A stretch of DNA of 57,338 nt. Origin: Candidatus Poribacteria bacterium. Lineage in GTDB: Bacteria; Poribacteria; WGA-4E; UBA9662. The translations under genes and the position numbers were made by a program. The stretch's first letter is position 1; each line of letters starts with the position of its first letter. The stretch lies in contig JASMLX010000030.1 in NCBI GenBank assembly GCA_030748495.1, forward strand, positions 1 through 57,338, given 5' to 3'. Positions 1 through 11,900 of this stretch are shown here, one piece after another. Under the pieces are notes generated by a model. That model did not search any database and was not told the DNA's origin. It worked only from the letters and a program-made list of their open reading frames with translations.

Positions 1-3000
1 ACTACCTCGATGTACTTGAGTGAGATCTCTTCAGAAATTGAAGCCGGAACTTTCAAAATCGATGGAAATTCAGTGGCAGTTGGTACGCCCTCGACGACCC
101 AACTTAGTAGCTTGATCTCGAATATTAGTGCTGTTAGCAATGTAACAGGATCTCTAGTAGACGGCCAACTGCAAATTACCACCACAGGTAGTACCTTGGT
201 AATTAGTGATGACCTGGCTACCAGTCCAGGGGACGATCCTGATATTTCAACTAAACTACTCAAGGTGCTAGGTATTCCAACTGGAACCTATACGCAAGGG
301 AATTTTGCCGGTCTGACAACCAACGCCACCTTAGGGGAAGCATCAATTAACGGTACGCCGCTGGAGGTTACGCTTAGTACAACCGTCAATGATCTGATTG
401 CCAAGATTAATTCGACCGATTTCTCCAATATGCAAGCCGACTATAATGCTACCACCGATAAGTTCCGCTTGCAGAGCGAATTGTCGACAGCCAGTCGAAT
501 TTCGTTGGGAGCAACGGGCGACACCAGCAACATCTTAATGGCGTTAAAGTTGTCAGAAACCACGCAACGCAGCGAAATTGCTGGCACCCAAGCCAAACTG
601 GTCAGCTTTACAGATCCATTGACCTCTTCGATCCAGAATGGCGACACCTTTTACCTGAATAATGAAAAGGTAACGATCCTTGATCTAAACACGACAGGTA
701 TTGACGTTGATGATATTGTCTCGGCCATTAATGAATTAACCTCAACTACAAGTGTAACGGCTTATGACAAGGATCCAGATATTTCGAACTCTTCTACAGA
801 CGGTAAACTGCATCTCAAACGGACAAATGGTACCCGTATCGACCTACAAAATGGCAGTTTGGATGTCTATTCAGAATTGCGGGTAAAAAATAGCGATCTG
901 CAGGTACAAGATTCGTCTAATAACGTAATTTCCACGCCTAGAAGTGTGATTGACAGTTCTGGGCGTCTGGGTGGAGTTGACGCCTACGCTAAACTATCAG
1001 AAGGCCGATTCAGAAGTGGATCTCTGCCGACGGCTGGAACTTTTAAGATTAACTCAGTTACCATCAACTACGAAGATACAGACTCTTTACAGGATATATT
1101 GGATCGGATCAGTAGCTCTGACGCCGGGGTGACAGCCAGCTACAATGTTCTGGAAGACAAAATCGACATGGTCAGTAATAGCACCGGAAGTCCGTTGATC
1201 CGGCTAGAATCCAATACAGTCAATCAATTGACATTCGGCAGTGTTGATATGGATGCGACAACTGATCAGATTTTTGTGCACCGGTCGAAAAATGTGTCTA
1301 CATATCAACCGACTGAGACTGCCACAGATTATGCCTTTATTTCTGATGGGACTACTCTAAGTGTCTACGATACTACTAAAAATACAGTAGCCACTAACAC
1401 CACTGGTGAAACTATAGACGCTGGTAGTGACTACTATCAAGTTTCTTTACAGGGTACGATCAAAGGAGTGGCTATTAAAGACGCGCTCTTACCAGACTCG
1501 AAAGATTTTCGTGGCTCTGACAATTTTACAGTAGACTTTGCCCCTACGACTAGATACGTCGTCGAGCCATATTCTACTGCCATCAATGCCAGTACTACTG
1601 CAGGTGCTGGTGTAACCAGTATTACTACCAATGCGGTAAGCAGTAACGATGTCTGGGTTGGCACCTATACATTTGATGACAGTTCAGGTACCCTCAAACT
1701 GAAGCGAAATAAAGACAACAACGAGGTCTCGCCCTCTACCACTGTTGTTGGGGCGACCACAGCAGCAGTGTATTCGTTTACCAATGGCGGAACGATTACG
1801 GTACCTTACACCACGGCGGCAGCGGGCAACCTTGACGGCAAGACCATTCGCATTGAGGTGCTAACCAAGGACGATGCGGCCGTCGACTCAGCGAATAATA
1901 TTTATGCTGTGGATCAAGTTTATGATACCGGTAAGGATCCGCAAGTTACTTATACTTCTGCTTCGACGTTTGGTGAATCATCCATGTATCATATGGATGA
2001 TGGCACCCTACGGGCGCCCAGCAATAGTAACGATTTCGATCTCTCCTCGCCGACGATTAGCATGAGCTTAACCGCAGCGCCAAATGCGGCTGCGAACATT
2101 GATGCCAGTGCAAGTGCAGGCTCCTTGACTTATGCCCTACCTGCCAGTGGTACCCAAAGCAACATGCTATTTACTCTCAGTGGTAGTGCTGGCGACTTTG
2201 CGGGTTATCAGTTGAATAATCAGGTAACCGTTTATGATGGCAGTAGACGGTTTGAAGGGGTAATTGAAGGTATCTATCTAGCTGATGGCACCACAAGCAG
2301 CTCTAGCAATCCTTCGGCTGCCACAAAAATCGATATTCGCCCAGTTGCTAGCTCCGATGATGGGTCGGCACCTAATACTGACGCTACGGTCTCCTATCCA
2401 GATAGTGTCTATTTCGATGGTGGTACTAGTTTACTTCTAGGGCGGGATATGGTATCTGGCGCCAGTGGTTATAACGGGCAGACCTTCCTTGATCTGACAG
2501 AAGGCGATGATGACGATATTTCCGGTAGTAGTGGTAATGGGATTACTTACAATGCTACTTCTGGTGATATTGATGTTGTTGTTTATTCTCCTGTTTCCAG
2601 CCTGGCAGGAGGTAATGGACGGCTTAATCTCTCTGGCCCGGCAACGCTCAATTTGTCTTCTGGTTGGAGTGCCAGTTCGAATAACATAACGATTGAAGGT
2701 CAAGGCAATGCCAATTGGGGTGGGAGTACAGTAAATATTACTGCAGTAGATAACCTGTCATCTGGAAACGCAACTTCCGGTGTCGCAAGTGCAAACACTA
2801 CTACAGCTAACTTGACCTTCACTAATAATTTCTTCAGATCTTCAGCAGATAACGATGTCATCCAGTTGGTGTTATCTCAAACTTCGGGTTCCGATTCATC
2901 GACACTGTCACTAACTGAAGGGTCTGGTCCAGGAACTTTTGCCTACTCTAGTGCAAATACTATTTCAGTCAATGTCGCTACTTCAGCCTCCGGTTTTACT

Positions 3001-6000
3001 TCTAATATCGATGGCGCCACTTTGTCGAGTGTCACTTACACCAATGGAATGGAAATTGACACCTCAAGTGAGCGATCTTACCTAAAAGTGCCACTCAGTA
3101 CTAGTGGGGATTTACTTCAGTTTAAGGCCAACGATATTCTCACGGTGCAAGGTTCAGGTTCAGCTTTTGGCAGTTCAGCTTCTGGGACTATTCAAGTATC
3201 GTCTGTCACGACCGGTGCATCAGGCTTCCTGCATTTGACCAACGTAGCTGGGAACAATCTACCTAACCTTACCTTTGGCGGTAATGGAACACCTTATATC
3301 ACTGGTATTAAGAGAACCTCGAGCGATTCTCCAACAGTCAGCCTAACCCCAAAAGGGGACAATAAGTACCTAATTTACCTGCAGGGGGCATATGAAAAGT
3401 ATGTAGATGGTGATACCTTGCTATTGAGGCAAGAAACGTCTAGTGGTTTAAAAGAGAGGCTTTTAGAGGTTGAAAACTCGAATGATGCCAGCACAGACTG
3501 GTTAACGGTATCGGTTTCCAGCAATGACAAAACCCCTGATACCGGGCTGGAAACTTTGGTTGCTAATGCATCAACCCCAAATGGGAAACTAGTAGCCCAA
3601 GAGCAAGGAATTGCCATTAGTAGCGATGATAAAATGTTCGTAGTTGATGGTACCCATCAGTTGCGGATTTACAATCTGAATGCGAGTAACACTTCGACAG
3701 CACCATCTTCCTTCGCTACAGTAGGTCTCGGCAACGCACGCTTTAAAAACCTGTTCGGTGTTTATAAAACTAACAGTCGCTACTATGTTTATGGTTTAGG
3801 TAAGACCAGTTGGATGGTGGGAGATGTAAGCGAATCCACTACTCTAAGTCCAGACTTGACAGTATTAGTGGCCGAAATAAACTCATCGACCGGAGCACTT
3901 GTCGGCTCACCCGCAATTGCTGTTGACCTAAGTCAATCCGCTTCAGGTTCAGGCCTTACGCTAACGGGTAGTAGCGGTTATGCCAGACGGATTACAGATG
4001 GGCAAGTGGTGACGTTCCGTAGTGAATCTGATGATAGCAGCAATACTAGCCTTACCGCAGCAGAATCAGCGGCCAGCCGATTAGCTGAAGAGGATCAAGC
4101 CTATCTATTCCTCAGCTATGAAGAAGATAAGACAATTAATAGTCAAGAAGCACAAATAAAGGCGTATCGGATAGACGACACCCCAACAACTACGCAATAT
4201 GCAACGTCTGATCTGGATATTACATTAAAAAACGAGAATGGTGGTACCTTCAACACAATTGATAGCTTCGGCATTCTAGAGTTAGCCGGAGGTGAGATTC
4301 AGGCCACGGTTAATGCCGATGGTTACACCAGAACCTATGATCTAACGCAAACCTCTGCAGACGGAAGTGCTGCGAGCGATACAGCCTCAGTCGTGGACAA
4401 CCGACCGGCTCTCTTTGATAGTGGGAGTTCGGTTAGTATCAACTGGCGTGACAATGAGCTAGAGGAGGCTGCTGGAAACTACGGTATCAACGGCTATACT
4501 CGGATTTTTACCAGTAACTCAACCAATGCTGGGGGCTTTCATTCCACTTTTTTGACGGATAAAACGGCTACTGCTGCCAGTTCAACGAGCAGCAACCAGT
4601 TCCGGCAAATTAAGGGGGCTGGTTTGATGGATGTGGCTTTTGTGGCCGACTCACAGGATAGCGTCATAAAGGTTTTAGATATTTCCAAAAAGGATGCGGC
4701 CCCAGTTCCGCAAAAGAATATTCGATTAACTTACAATGGTAATGATGCCGACGTGGTACGCGACATTAGTGTCGATCACCCATATAATTACTATTCTTAT
4801 GCCTCTAGTGTGGGCACCTACCAGGACAGCGCCTACTTATACGCAGTAGCACATGATGGAACTAACGGCTATGCAAACGGCGGGTTATTTCGTCTTAATG
4901 TCACGGACCCCTTGGTCAGTGGGGCGGTGAAGTCAGATGGTACCAGTGGGGACAGTTTCCGTTTGCTTGCCTCCGACGGATTAAACAAAGATAGCGCTGG
5001 AGCGGCAGTACTGTCGCATGTTTTTGCCAGCCAAGGGAATGTTTTTATAGCGGGGACATCTGGCTCTAATAGTAAAGTGGCCTTCTTTGCCAATCATACG
5101 TTGCTAAACGAAACGTTAAGTAGTTCCGACACCACTATTGATGTTGATGATGCTTCCATTTTCTCAGTTGGAGACACGATCATTATTGATGACGAACAAA
5201 TGACAATTGACAGTGGGGGGGTCGATACAAGCAATAATCGGCTGACTGTAACACGCGCTCGAAATAGCACAACTGCCACCACCCATGATAACGATGCACC
5301 AATATTGCTGGCTAGCGCTCTGGATCGTACTGGAAGTGCAAATCTGAAATACCCCAGAGTTAATGGTACTGAGGTTTCCAGCAAATACACATTAGGCGGT
5401 ACGATCACAGACCTGTTTTTTGACGATTCCAATAACTCTAGTCTGTCCTCCGGTCGCTATCTGTATGTCGGTGTTAACAGTACCAGTGTCTATCGCTACA
5501 ATATGGACACAACCACTAATACTAATAGTAAATTGGGCGAGGTAGTGGAATATGACTTGTCAGGTCTTGGCATCTCCAACGTACAAAATATCACTGTTTC
5601 GCATCCCTCATCCACCCAAACGATTTTGTATGTGACTGATTCCGGCGATAGTGAGAAGGTTTCGGCCTTTGATATCTCTACAGGTACACCAACGCCAGTT
5701 TCGATGACCACCGTCAGTAGCGCAGATGAAGTGTTTATTGGTCGCGATAACGATGGCAATCAGAAAGTGCATTTTGTCGACGATTCAACTCTTTACACGA
5801 TGTCCGACCTAACGGCCACTAACGCTTTTATGAGTGCCCTTAACATGTCAGAAGATAGCGGTACGGCAGGCAAAGATCTGATCGGTCGTCTGAACGGTGT
5901 TGAGTTCCAAAGAAACCAAAACGAAACCAATGATCTACTGACCGGAGTGACGCTCAATTTCAAAGGCACAACGGGTGTAGGTTCCCCAATTGGAGTTTCA

Positions 6001-8421
6001 GTTGAACCCGATACCGACTCAGTAGTCGATTCTGTCAAAACGTTTGTCGATCAGTATAACGAAACTGAAACGGCTCTTCGCGAAGCTGTCAATGCCAGGC
6101 GAATTTTCAACCCCAGAACAGAAGAAGAATTGGTACAGGGCGTATTGGCTAACGATACCATGCTTCGCAGTCTGATGATGAGATTGAGTTCTATCTCATC
6201 CTTGCCAGTTGTGGGTACCGGATCGGTTAAGCGATTGGCCGATTTGGGGATCAACCGGGGCCGAGCCGGTTCAGTTAGCATAGATCAGATTAGATCCGGT
6301 TTAGAATTAAAGCTGGATGAGAGTAAACTCCGTTCTGCCATCTCCTCTAACCCTGAAGGGGCAGCCTCCATCTTCGGCAGTGTCTCGACACTAAGTACAA
6401 AGGCACACCGACCAATTCCCAAGGAGACTGAAACCATTGTCACCGTTAGTTCTGCTAACTACAGCTTACTGGAAACCAAGATCGGCCGGCAAGTTTTAAT
6501 CGAAAACAGCACCAGTGGAACGGTTATTCCGATGACGTTAACCGGTGTTAATGCCTCTGGTAGCCAGTTGACCCTGGCCAGTGGTACTTTCAGCGCAGCC
6601 AACTATGGTGGTTACGACCTTGAATTAGTGACGAACAACACCAATCCGTGGCATGCAATTAAGATCAATAGTACTACAGTTAATGCGACCAACAATGAAA
6701 CGGTACTCAAAATTAATGATGGTGGAATGGTCAATCCGCTAAAAGATTTACAAAACTTAAACCGGGTATCGAATAAGCTAAATAGTGCCGTTGACGTACA
6801 GATTAAAACCAGCTTGGGATCAGATCTCAGCAATAGCGCAACCTCTTCAATAACACTCAGCGATGCCAGTAAGTTCGCTGATTCTGGAACCATCGTTGTT
6901 TCGGAAATAGACTCTTCAGCTCTACAGTATGAGGTTATTACTTACACGGGCAAAAGTGGAAATACACTCACCGGACTGACACGTGGAGTTGATATTAGTT
7001 CCTCTGTAACAACATCGGCTACAGCTTTTACAACTTCAAATAGTGCTAAAGTATCACAAACATTGTTCTCAGTTAACGTCACAGATGTAGATGCCGACGA
7101 CAATTTCGTAACGGTAGGCGGTTACCTGGATACGGATTTGGTTAATACCACGAACTCGAGAATCGTATCGGTGGATGGGACGGTGGCTGATATTACCATG
7201 ACAGCTATTGAACAGTCCGCGGCTAACCGGTCGATTCTCAAAGTTGATCCTAGTCTGGCCAAAGAATTTTCTGGCGGCACCAAATTGCGTTTGAAACAAG
7301 GTAGCGAAACCAACGATTTGAACGTTTTGTCGCTTGACGTCGATCCTATTTCAGGTTTCTCTAGCAAAGCAATGCCACCCCAAGGGGATGATAGTGGCAA
7401 TGTTACCAACGCTACCAACACCTCTGGGAAAATAACCGCAGGTGGTGCAACAACAACCAAGATGACAGTCTGGGCCGACGATCTGCGTTCATTTATCGGC
7501 CGTTCACGACTTACACTCAGCAATGGGACTACAGACGAGATCGCAGAAATCAATAGTATTGATACTACTACACGTCTGTTGAGTGAATACACTAATGAAA
7601 CCCTGTTTGTCACAGGTCCTGCTTCTGGAAGTGTTACTCAATCAAATATTACCGCGGCATCATCACTGTTTGACTCTGGTTTAAGTCTTGGCACTAATGG
7701 AAATTCCGATAAAGGGAAATTTGAGGTCCATGTTGGTGATATTGTTCACGATGTAGATATATTTGGTGGCAGTTATGCTTCTGGTACTACCATAACGCTT
7801 ACGACCTTAGCAAGTCGAATTAACAGTGTTGCAGGAGTTAGTGCTGAAGTTAATGGTACCAATTATATCTATGTAAAACCCGATACATCTGTGAGTGGTG
7901 TTGAATACGATACACCAATTGTAATCACTGGTAAATCCAACGGTATTAACATTTTCAGCCCGACTACTCGAAATGAAGATCTAATTAAATTTAAAGGAAT
8001 CGCTGAAATAACTTTGGACACCCCGGCCAATGTTCCCAACTTAACGGGTTTCAATGCCATTAAAGCCACTTACAACGATACCATGATCGTTCAAGGTATG
8101 CTGCCCACACTAACTACTGGTGATTTACTGGTAGAAGGGATTGCCGAAAGCACTGAGAATGTTATGGCCGCCTATACTAAGTTGTCTACAGGTATTATTG
8201 GAAATCGATTAAAGAATATTCAGAAACAAACTCGAACAGTTAAGGAAGATATGGAAATCTTTGATGATAAGATCGTAGTCAAAGAAACGAAACTGCTACG
8301 AGAATTCGGTGCACTGGAGGCCGCTTTGGGTGAAACCCAGATTCAATCTCAGTACCTAACAGCCCAACTTGCGTCACTACAATCTACAGCGCAAGCCATG
8401 GCATCCAGGAAGAGGAAATAA
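1..8421 (+). CDS. fliD: Giant flagellar hook-associated protein 2 (filament cap, FliD), 5' end outside window
   Basis: The frame is open to the left edge, so the N-terminus, including the usual FliD_N domain, is missing and the protein exceeds 2,800 residues; typical FliD has about 400-900. FliD caps the flagellar filament outside the cell and guides flagellin assembly. Numbering from the ATG at position 10, hook IN-type repeats lie near residues 13-45, 109-140 and 339-370. A FliD_C core starts near 1955 (GVTLNFKGT) and includes FVDQYNETE near 2010 and the classical NPEGAASIFGS near 2115. The terminal coiled helix is residues 2640-2803 (LLREFGALEAALGE). Between these lie two large insertions: about 400-1950, Ser/Thr/Asn-rich with propeller-like repeats such as FVVDGTHQLRIYNL, and about 2120-2640. 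Two TTITV..GF-type adhesin-like modules sit near 1699 and 2277. The FlgM-like gene follows 85 bp downstream, which supports a flagellar locus. Confidence 0.85.
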   Translation, partial: TTSMYLSEISSEIEAGTFKIDGNSVAVGTPSTTQLSSLISNISAVSNVTGSLVDGQLQITTTGSTLVISDDLATSPGDDPDISTKLLKVLGIPTGTYTQGNFAGLTTNATLGEASINGTPLEVTLSTTVNDLIAKINSTDFSNMQADYNATTDKFRLQSELSTASRISLGATGDTSNILMALKLSETTQRSEIAGTQAKLVSFTDPLTSSIQNGDTFYLNNEKVTILDLNTTGIDVDDIVSAINELTSTTSVTAYDKDPDISNSSTDGKLHLKRTNGTRIDLQNGSLDVYSELRVKNSDLQVQDSSNNVISTPRSVIDSSGRLGGVDAYAKLSEGRFRSGSLPTAGTFKINSVTINYEDTDSLQDILDRISSSDAGVTASYNVLEDKIDMVSNSTGSPLIRLESNTVNQLTFGSVDMDATTDQIFVHRSKNVSTYQPTETATDYAFISDGTTLSVYDTTKNTVATNTTGETIDAGSDYYQVSLQGTIKGVAIKDALLPDSKDFRGSDNFTVDFAPTTRYVVEPYSTAINASTTAGAGVTSITTNAVSSNDVWVGTYTFDDSSGTLKLKRNKDNNEVSPSTTVVGATTAAVYSFTNGGTITVPYTTAAAGNLDGKTIRIEVLTKDDAAVDSANNIYAVDQVYDTGKDPQVTYTSASTFGESSMYHMDDGTLRAPSNSNDFDLSSPTISMSLTAAPNAAANIDASASAGSLTYALPASGTQSNMLFTLSGSAGDFAGYQLNNQVTVYDGSRRFEGVIEGIYLADGTTSSSSNPSAATKIDIRPVASSDDGSAPNTDATVSYPDSVYFDGGTSLLLGRDMVSGASGYNGQTFLDLTEGDDDDISGSSGNGITYNATSGDIDVVVYSPVSSLAGGNGRLNLSGPATLNLSSGWSASSNNITIEGQGNANWGGSTVNITAVDNLSSGNATSGVASANTTTANLTFTNNFFRSSADNDVIQLVLSQTSGSDSSTLSLTEGSGPGTFAYSSANTISVNVATSASGFTSNIDGATLSSVTYTNGMEIDTSSERSYLKVPLSTSGDLLQFKANDILTVQGSGSAFGSSASGTIQVSSVTTGASGFLHLTNVAGNNLPNLTFGGNGTPYITGIKRTSSDSPTVSLTPKGDNKYLIYLQGAYEKYVDGDTLLLRQETSSGLKERLLEVENSNDASTDWLTVSVSSNDKTPDTGLETLVANASTPNGKLVAQEQGIAISSDDKMFVVDGTHQLRIYNLNASNTSTAPSSFATVGLGNARFKNLFGVYKTNSRYYVYGLGKTSWMVGDVSESTTLSPDLTVLVAEINSSTGALVGSPAIAVDLSQSASGSGLTLTGSSGYARRITDGQVVTFRSESDDSSNTSLTAAESAASRLAEEDQAYLFLSYEEDKTINSQEAQIKAYRIDDTPTTTQYATSDLDITLKNENGGTFNTIDSFGILELAGGEIQATVNADGYTRTYDLTQTSADGSAASDTASVVDNRPALFDSGSSVSINWRDNELEEAAGNYGINGYTRIFTSNSTNAGGFHSTFLTDKTATAASSTSSNQFRQIKGAGLMDVAFVADSQDSVIKVLDISKKDAAPVPQKNIRLTYNGNDADVVRDISVDHPYNYYSYASSVGTYQDSAYLYAVAHDGTNGYANGGLFRLNVTDPLVSGAVKSDGTSGDSFRLLASDGLNKDSAGAAVLSHVFASQGNVFIAGTSGSNSKVAFFANHTLLNETLSSSDTTIDVDDASIFSVGDTIIIDDEQMTIDSGGVDTSNNRLTVTRARNSTTATTHDNDAPILLASALDRTGSANLKYPRVNGTEVSSKYTLGGTITDLFFDDSNNSSLSSGRYLYVGVNSTSVYRYNMDTTTNTNSKLGEVVEYDLSGLGISNVQNITVSHPSSTQTILYVTDSGDSEKVSAFDISTGTPTPVSMTTVSSADEVFIGRDNDGNQKVHFVDDSTLYTMSDLTATNAFMSALNMSEDSGTAGKDLIGRLNGVEFQRNQNETNDLLTGVTLNFKGTTGVGSPIGVSVEPDTDSVVDSVKTFVDQYNETETALREAVNARRIFNPRTEEELVQGVLANDTMLRSLMMRLSSISSLPVVGTGSVKRLADLGINRGRAGSVSIDQIRSGLELKLDESKLRSAISSNPEGAASIFGSVSTLSTKAHRPIPKETETIVTVSSANYSLLETKIGRQVLIENSTSGTVIPMTLTGVNASGSQLTLASGTFSAANYGGYDLELVTNNTNPWHAIKINSTTVNATNNETVLKINDGGMVNPLKDLQNLNRVSNKLNSAVDVQIKTSLGSDLSNSATSSITLSDASKFADSGTIVVSEIDSSALQYEVITYTGKSGNTLTGLTRGVDISSSVTTSATAFTTSNSAKVSQTLFSVNVTDVDADDNFVTVGGYLDTDLVNTTNSRIVSVDGTVADITMTAIEQSAANRSILKVDPSLAKEFSGGTKLRLKQGSETNDLNVLSLDVDPISGFSSKAMPPQGDDSGNVTNATNTSGKITAGGATTTKMTVWADDLRSFIGRSRLTLSNGTTDEIAEINSIDTTTRLLSEYTNETLFVTGPASGSVTQSNITAASSLFDSGLSLGTNGNSDKGKFEVHVGDIVHDVDIFGGSYASGTTITLTTLASRINSVAGVSAEVNGTNYIYVKPDTSVSGVEYDTPIVITGKSNGINIFSPTTRNEDLIKFKGIAEITLDTPANVPNLTGFNAIKATYNDTMIVQGMLPTLTTGDLLVEGIAESTENVMAAYTKLSTGIIGNRLKNIQKQTRTVKEDMEIFDDKIVVKETKLLREFGALEAALGETQIQSQYLTAQLASLQSTAQAMASRKRK

Positions 8422-8506
8422 TAGATAAAGCCGAGTGAATTTAGAATGGCGAATTTTTCCTAATTCGAGCTTCTAACTTTTAACTTCAAAAGTGCAGGTC
8501 TAAGCA

Positions 8507-8869
8507 ATGAAAATCAATCGTCCGCCACTAGATCCTTTGGCAGCTTATAGTTCTACCCGGGTCGGTACCGATAAGTCCGAGCGGGCAAAGCGAAAGCGCA
8601 CCGCCGGTGATGAAAAGCCGATAGTTGAGTTATCAGCTGAGGCTCGACTGGTCAGCCAGTCACGGGAAGTTTTGGACCAAACACCGGATATCCGACCTGA
8701 AGTTGAGGAACTAATTGCAGAGATACAGAAAAAGTTAGCAGACGGGTCTTATATAGAAGAGATTTCTGGCCAAAAAGTAGTGGAAGCGATAAAAGCGGCC
8801 CTAAAGGAAGAAGCCGAAGAACTGCAGGCCGAAATACCCGGTTCCGACCAGTTGAGCTTAGACCCGTAA
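8507..8869 (+). CDS. flgM: FlgM-like anti-sigma-28 factor
   Basis: A small 120-residue acidic/basic protein. FlgM binds the flagellar sigma factor FliA (sigma-28) in the cytoplasm and is exported when the hook is complete, which releases late flagellar gene expression. The FlgM signature is visible at residues 60-95: PDIRPEVEELIAEIQ, then a G-S-Y turn at 80-82 and a helical end, matching the family pattern of pdvRpekVeel followed by GtY. The N-terminal part is charged and probably disordered, as in known FlgM. The protein is slightly longer than usual (90-105 residues). It lies directly behind the fliD-type gene on the same strand, so co-transcription is likely. No strong Shine-Dalgarno sequence is seen before the ATG. 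Confidence 0.7.
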   Translation: MKINRPPLDPLAAYSSTRVGTDKSERAKRKRTAGDEKPIVELSAEARLVSQSREVLDQTPDIRPEVEELIAEIQKKLADGSYIEEISGQKVVEAIKAALKEEAEELQAEIPGSDQLSLDP

Positions 8870-8870
8870 G

Positions 8871-8886
8871 ACCATTTTACAATGGT
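8871..8886. terminator. Weak hairpin between convergent genes
   Basis: A perfect 6-bp inverted repeat (ACCATT / AATGGT) with a 4-nt loop begins 1 base after the FlgM-like stop codon. No T-run follows on either strand, so it is at best a weak or factor-assisted terminator between this gene and the convergent RND gene. Confidence 0.25.
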
Positions 8887-8968
8887 AAATGGCAATCCTA
8901 ACTGCCGAAGGTCCAACTTGCTAGCAACGCAGCCCTGGTTAGCAAAGCGACCTTTAACTTTCCTCTTC

Positions 8969-11900
8969 TCAACCTCTTGGTGATCTCAAATCCTCGATAA
9001 TATAGTACAGGGCAGGCATTACAAACAGCGTCATCAGAGTTGAGAATAACAACCCAAAAATAATAGTGCTGGCCAGTGGTATCCAGATAGGGGATTTCCC
9101 GCCTAACCCCAGCGCCATTGGAATTAGCCCGGCAATCGTGGTTACACTGGTCAAGATAATTGGCCTCAATCGTAACCGTGACCCTTCCAGAATCGCCTCC
9201 CTCAAACTTGTTCCTAACTCCGACGGTGATGGTCCAGATGGCTCAATCTCCGCATTGATCTTATCCTCAATTACGGTAGGGGGACGTCGCCGATTGATAA
9301 AGTCGATTAAGACAATCGAATCGTTAACCACAATACCAGCCAAGGCGACCACCCCAAACAGGGCGATTAAACTGAGGGTAGATTGAGTTATCAGCAAACC
9401 GGCCATAGCACCTATAACGCCAAAGGGAATGGCGAATAAGATAATCAGCGGTTGCAAAAACGATTTGAATTGAGTTCCCAAGATCATGAACATCATCAGT
9501 ACCCCCATCGGGAACAGTTTCAACCCCAACTCTTTAAAAGACTCCATAATCTGGTCAAACTCTCCGCGAAAATCTAAGCGGTAGCCTGGGTATCGGAATC
9601 CGATGTCCTCGAAGGCGGATTGTAGGGCTTGGGTTGCCACTGCGGGTGTGGTGGTTTGTCTGTTTACCGAAGCGGAAACGGTAATCGCTCGCTCGACATC
9701 GAACCGCTTGACCTCGGCCAGACCATCTTCACGGCTAAGTTGGGCTACATCTTTGAGCGGGACAGCAACACCGCGGGGCGTAGTTATCATCATATTGTTC
9801 AACGCCTCGATCGTATTCATGGCCTGTTTGTTGTATTTAACAATCACATCGACGGTTTCATCAGCCTCCCGGTAGACGGTACAGGTGTTTCCTTCTATGG
9901 CATGGCGGACGTTGTTAGCGACCTGAAATATACTGAGCCCGTATTGGCGCAGTTTCTCATCTTTTACTCGAAGACGAATTTCGGATTTACCAGGTCGAAA
10001 ATCGTCCTGAACATCGAAGACCCCGTCCATCGACTTCAGCTTGGCTTTCAGTTGCTGCGTGATTTCTAAAAGTTGCGGGAATCGATCTCCTTTAACCTTC
10101 ACCTCCACATCTTTTGTTCTGGGAGGTCCTCCCTCTAATTTGTCGAAAGAGATTTTCTCTGTTCCTGTTACGTTGACCAGTTCCAACCGAAGCGACTCAA
10201 TAATTTCGTCACGACTTCTAGCTCGTTGGTTTTTGGGGACCAACTCGACAAGGATCTCTGCTACATTTGACCGGACGTTGGTACTTTCCATACCACTAGT
10301 TGGCGTCTGCAAGCCGATATTTGTAACCAGTGCAATGTATTCCTCTTTGGGGAGAGATTTAATTGCTTGTTCAATTTTCTCCATCACCTGAGTTGTCTCT
10401 TCAATTCCAAAGGCGGTTGGCATGTCAACCTTGATGTAAAATTGGGGAAACTCTTCGCCGGGAAATAGTTCCTTGGGCAATGTGATAAATGCTAAAAAAG
10501 AGAAGACGAGGGTGAACAGCATCACCATAATTACCACCAAGTATCGTAAACTCAGAATCCGATCTAGAATACTGACGTAGCGCTGTTGCATGACGGCAAA
10601 CCAGCTTTGCTGTCGGTTTTCTGCTTTGCTTTGGGGCTTGCCCCACTCCGCAATGTGGGCTGGTAGGATAGCGAAGACTTCGAGTAAAGAGGCCAGAATA
10701 ACAACTACTCCAGTGATTGGAACGATTCGCATAAACTGTCCTGGAACACCTGACATCAGAATCAGAGGAGAAAAGGCAGCGACGGTAGTCAAACTGGCAG
10801 AAAGAACGGGCCAGGTGACCTCTTCTGCACCTACAACAGCCGCTTCAGCCGGTGTCATCCCTTCCTCTATATGGCGAAACACATTTTCGATGACCACGAT
10901 GGCGTCGTCGACCACAATCCCGATCACTAAAATCAGGCCTAACAGAGATGGGCCGTTGATGCTAGAACCAATTTGTTTGAGAATCCAAAAGGTTCCTAAG
11001 ATGGCAACCGGAATCCCAAGTGCGGCAAAAAGGGCGTTTCTCGTCCCCATGAACAGCCAAAGAAAGAAGACGACCAGTATCAAACCAAAGAGGGCATTAT
11101 TTTGCAGGATACCGAGACGTTCTCGTAAAATTACGGAGGAATCATTGACCACGAAAATTTCGGTTTCCGGTGGTAAATCGATAATCTCCGGTGTTTGCCG
11201 ATTGAATAAAGTTATCAGAGATCTCGATTCTTTGGCCTTTTTTTCAACCGAGGCCGGATTTTTACCATCTATTGTATAGGGATATACAATTTTCCTAATC
11301 TGATCGATAATCTTGATTGAGTTACCATCGATTTTCTTCTGCACAGTTAAGCTAATCGATGATTGACCGTTGATGCGGGATAGGGTCCGGGCTTCTTCGT
11401 ACGTGTCTTTAACTGTGGCTATATCTTTGACACGGACGGGAGTACCGGAAGGGTTAACTTTGATAATGGTTTCAGCGATCTCTTCAATCTGCTGAAATTC
11501 GCCCACAGTGCGAACCAGAAACTCTGATGTGCCGACCTCCAGCATCCCTGCCGGTAAATTTAGGTTACGTTGACTTAAAGCTAGTGTGACCTGATCGGCC
11601 ACTAAGTTATAAGCCTTCAACCGATCTGGATCCACCTCCACCCAAATCTCCCGCTCCCGTATGCCTGCAATCCGAATATTAGAGACGCCTTTAATGCTCG
11701 AAATCCGCTTTTCGAGTTTTTCCGCGACCGATTTCATCTGGCGTTCAGTCAGTACACCCGCGATGGTGACCGTAATCATGGGGAATCCACTACCGATATC
11801 CAGGTCGGTAACCTCCGGATCATCCAATATTTGTGCGGGTAGGTCTTTAATTCGATCGACGGCATTTCGTAAATCCTGAATCCTCTTATCAAAATCACGA

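Noticed and set aside
7122..7613. 163-codon antisense open frame within the fliD gene
   Set aside because: It is a shadow of the sense frame: no Shine-Dalgarno sequence, and low-complexity composition mirroring the Ser/Thr-rich sense codons.
10590..11279. 229-codon open frame antisense to the RND transporter
   Set aside because: The sense frame is a well-conserved RND pump; the antisense translation has no recognisable family and an odd composition rich in Thr, Arg and Ile.
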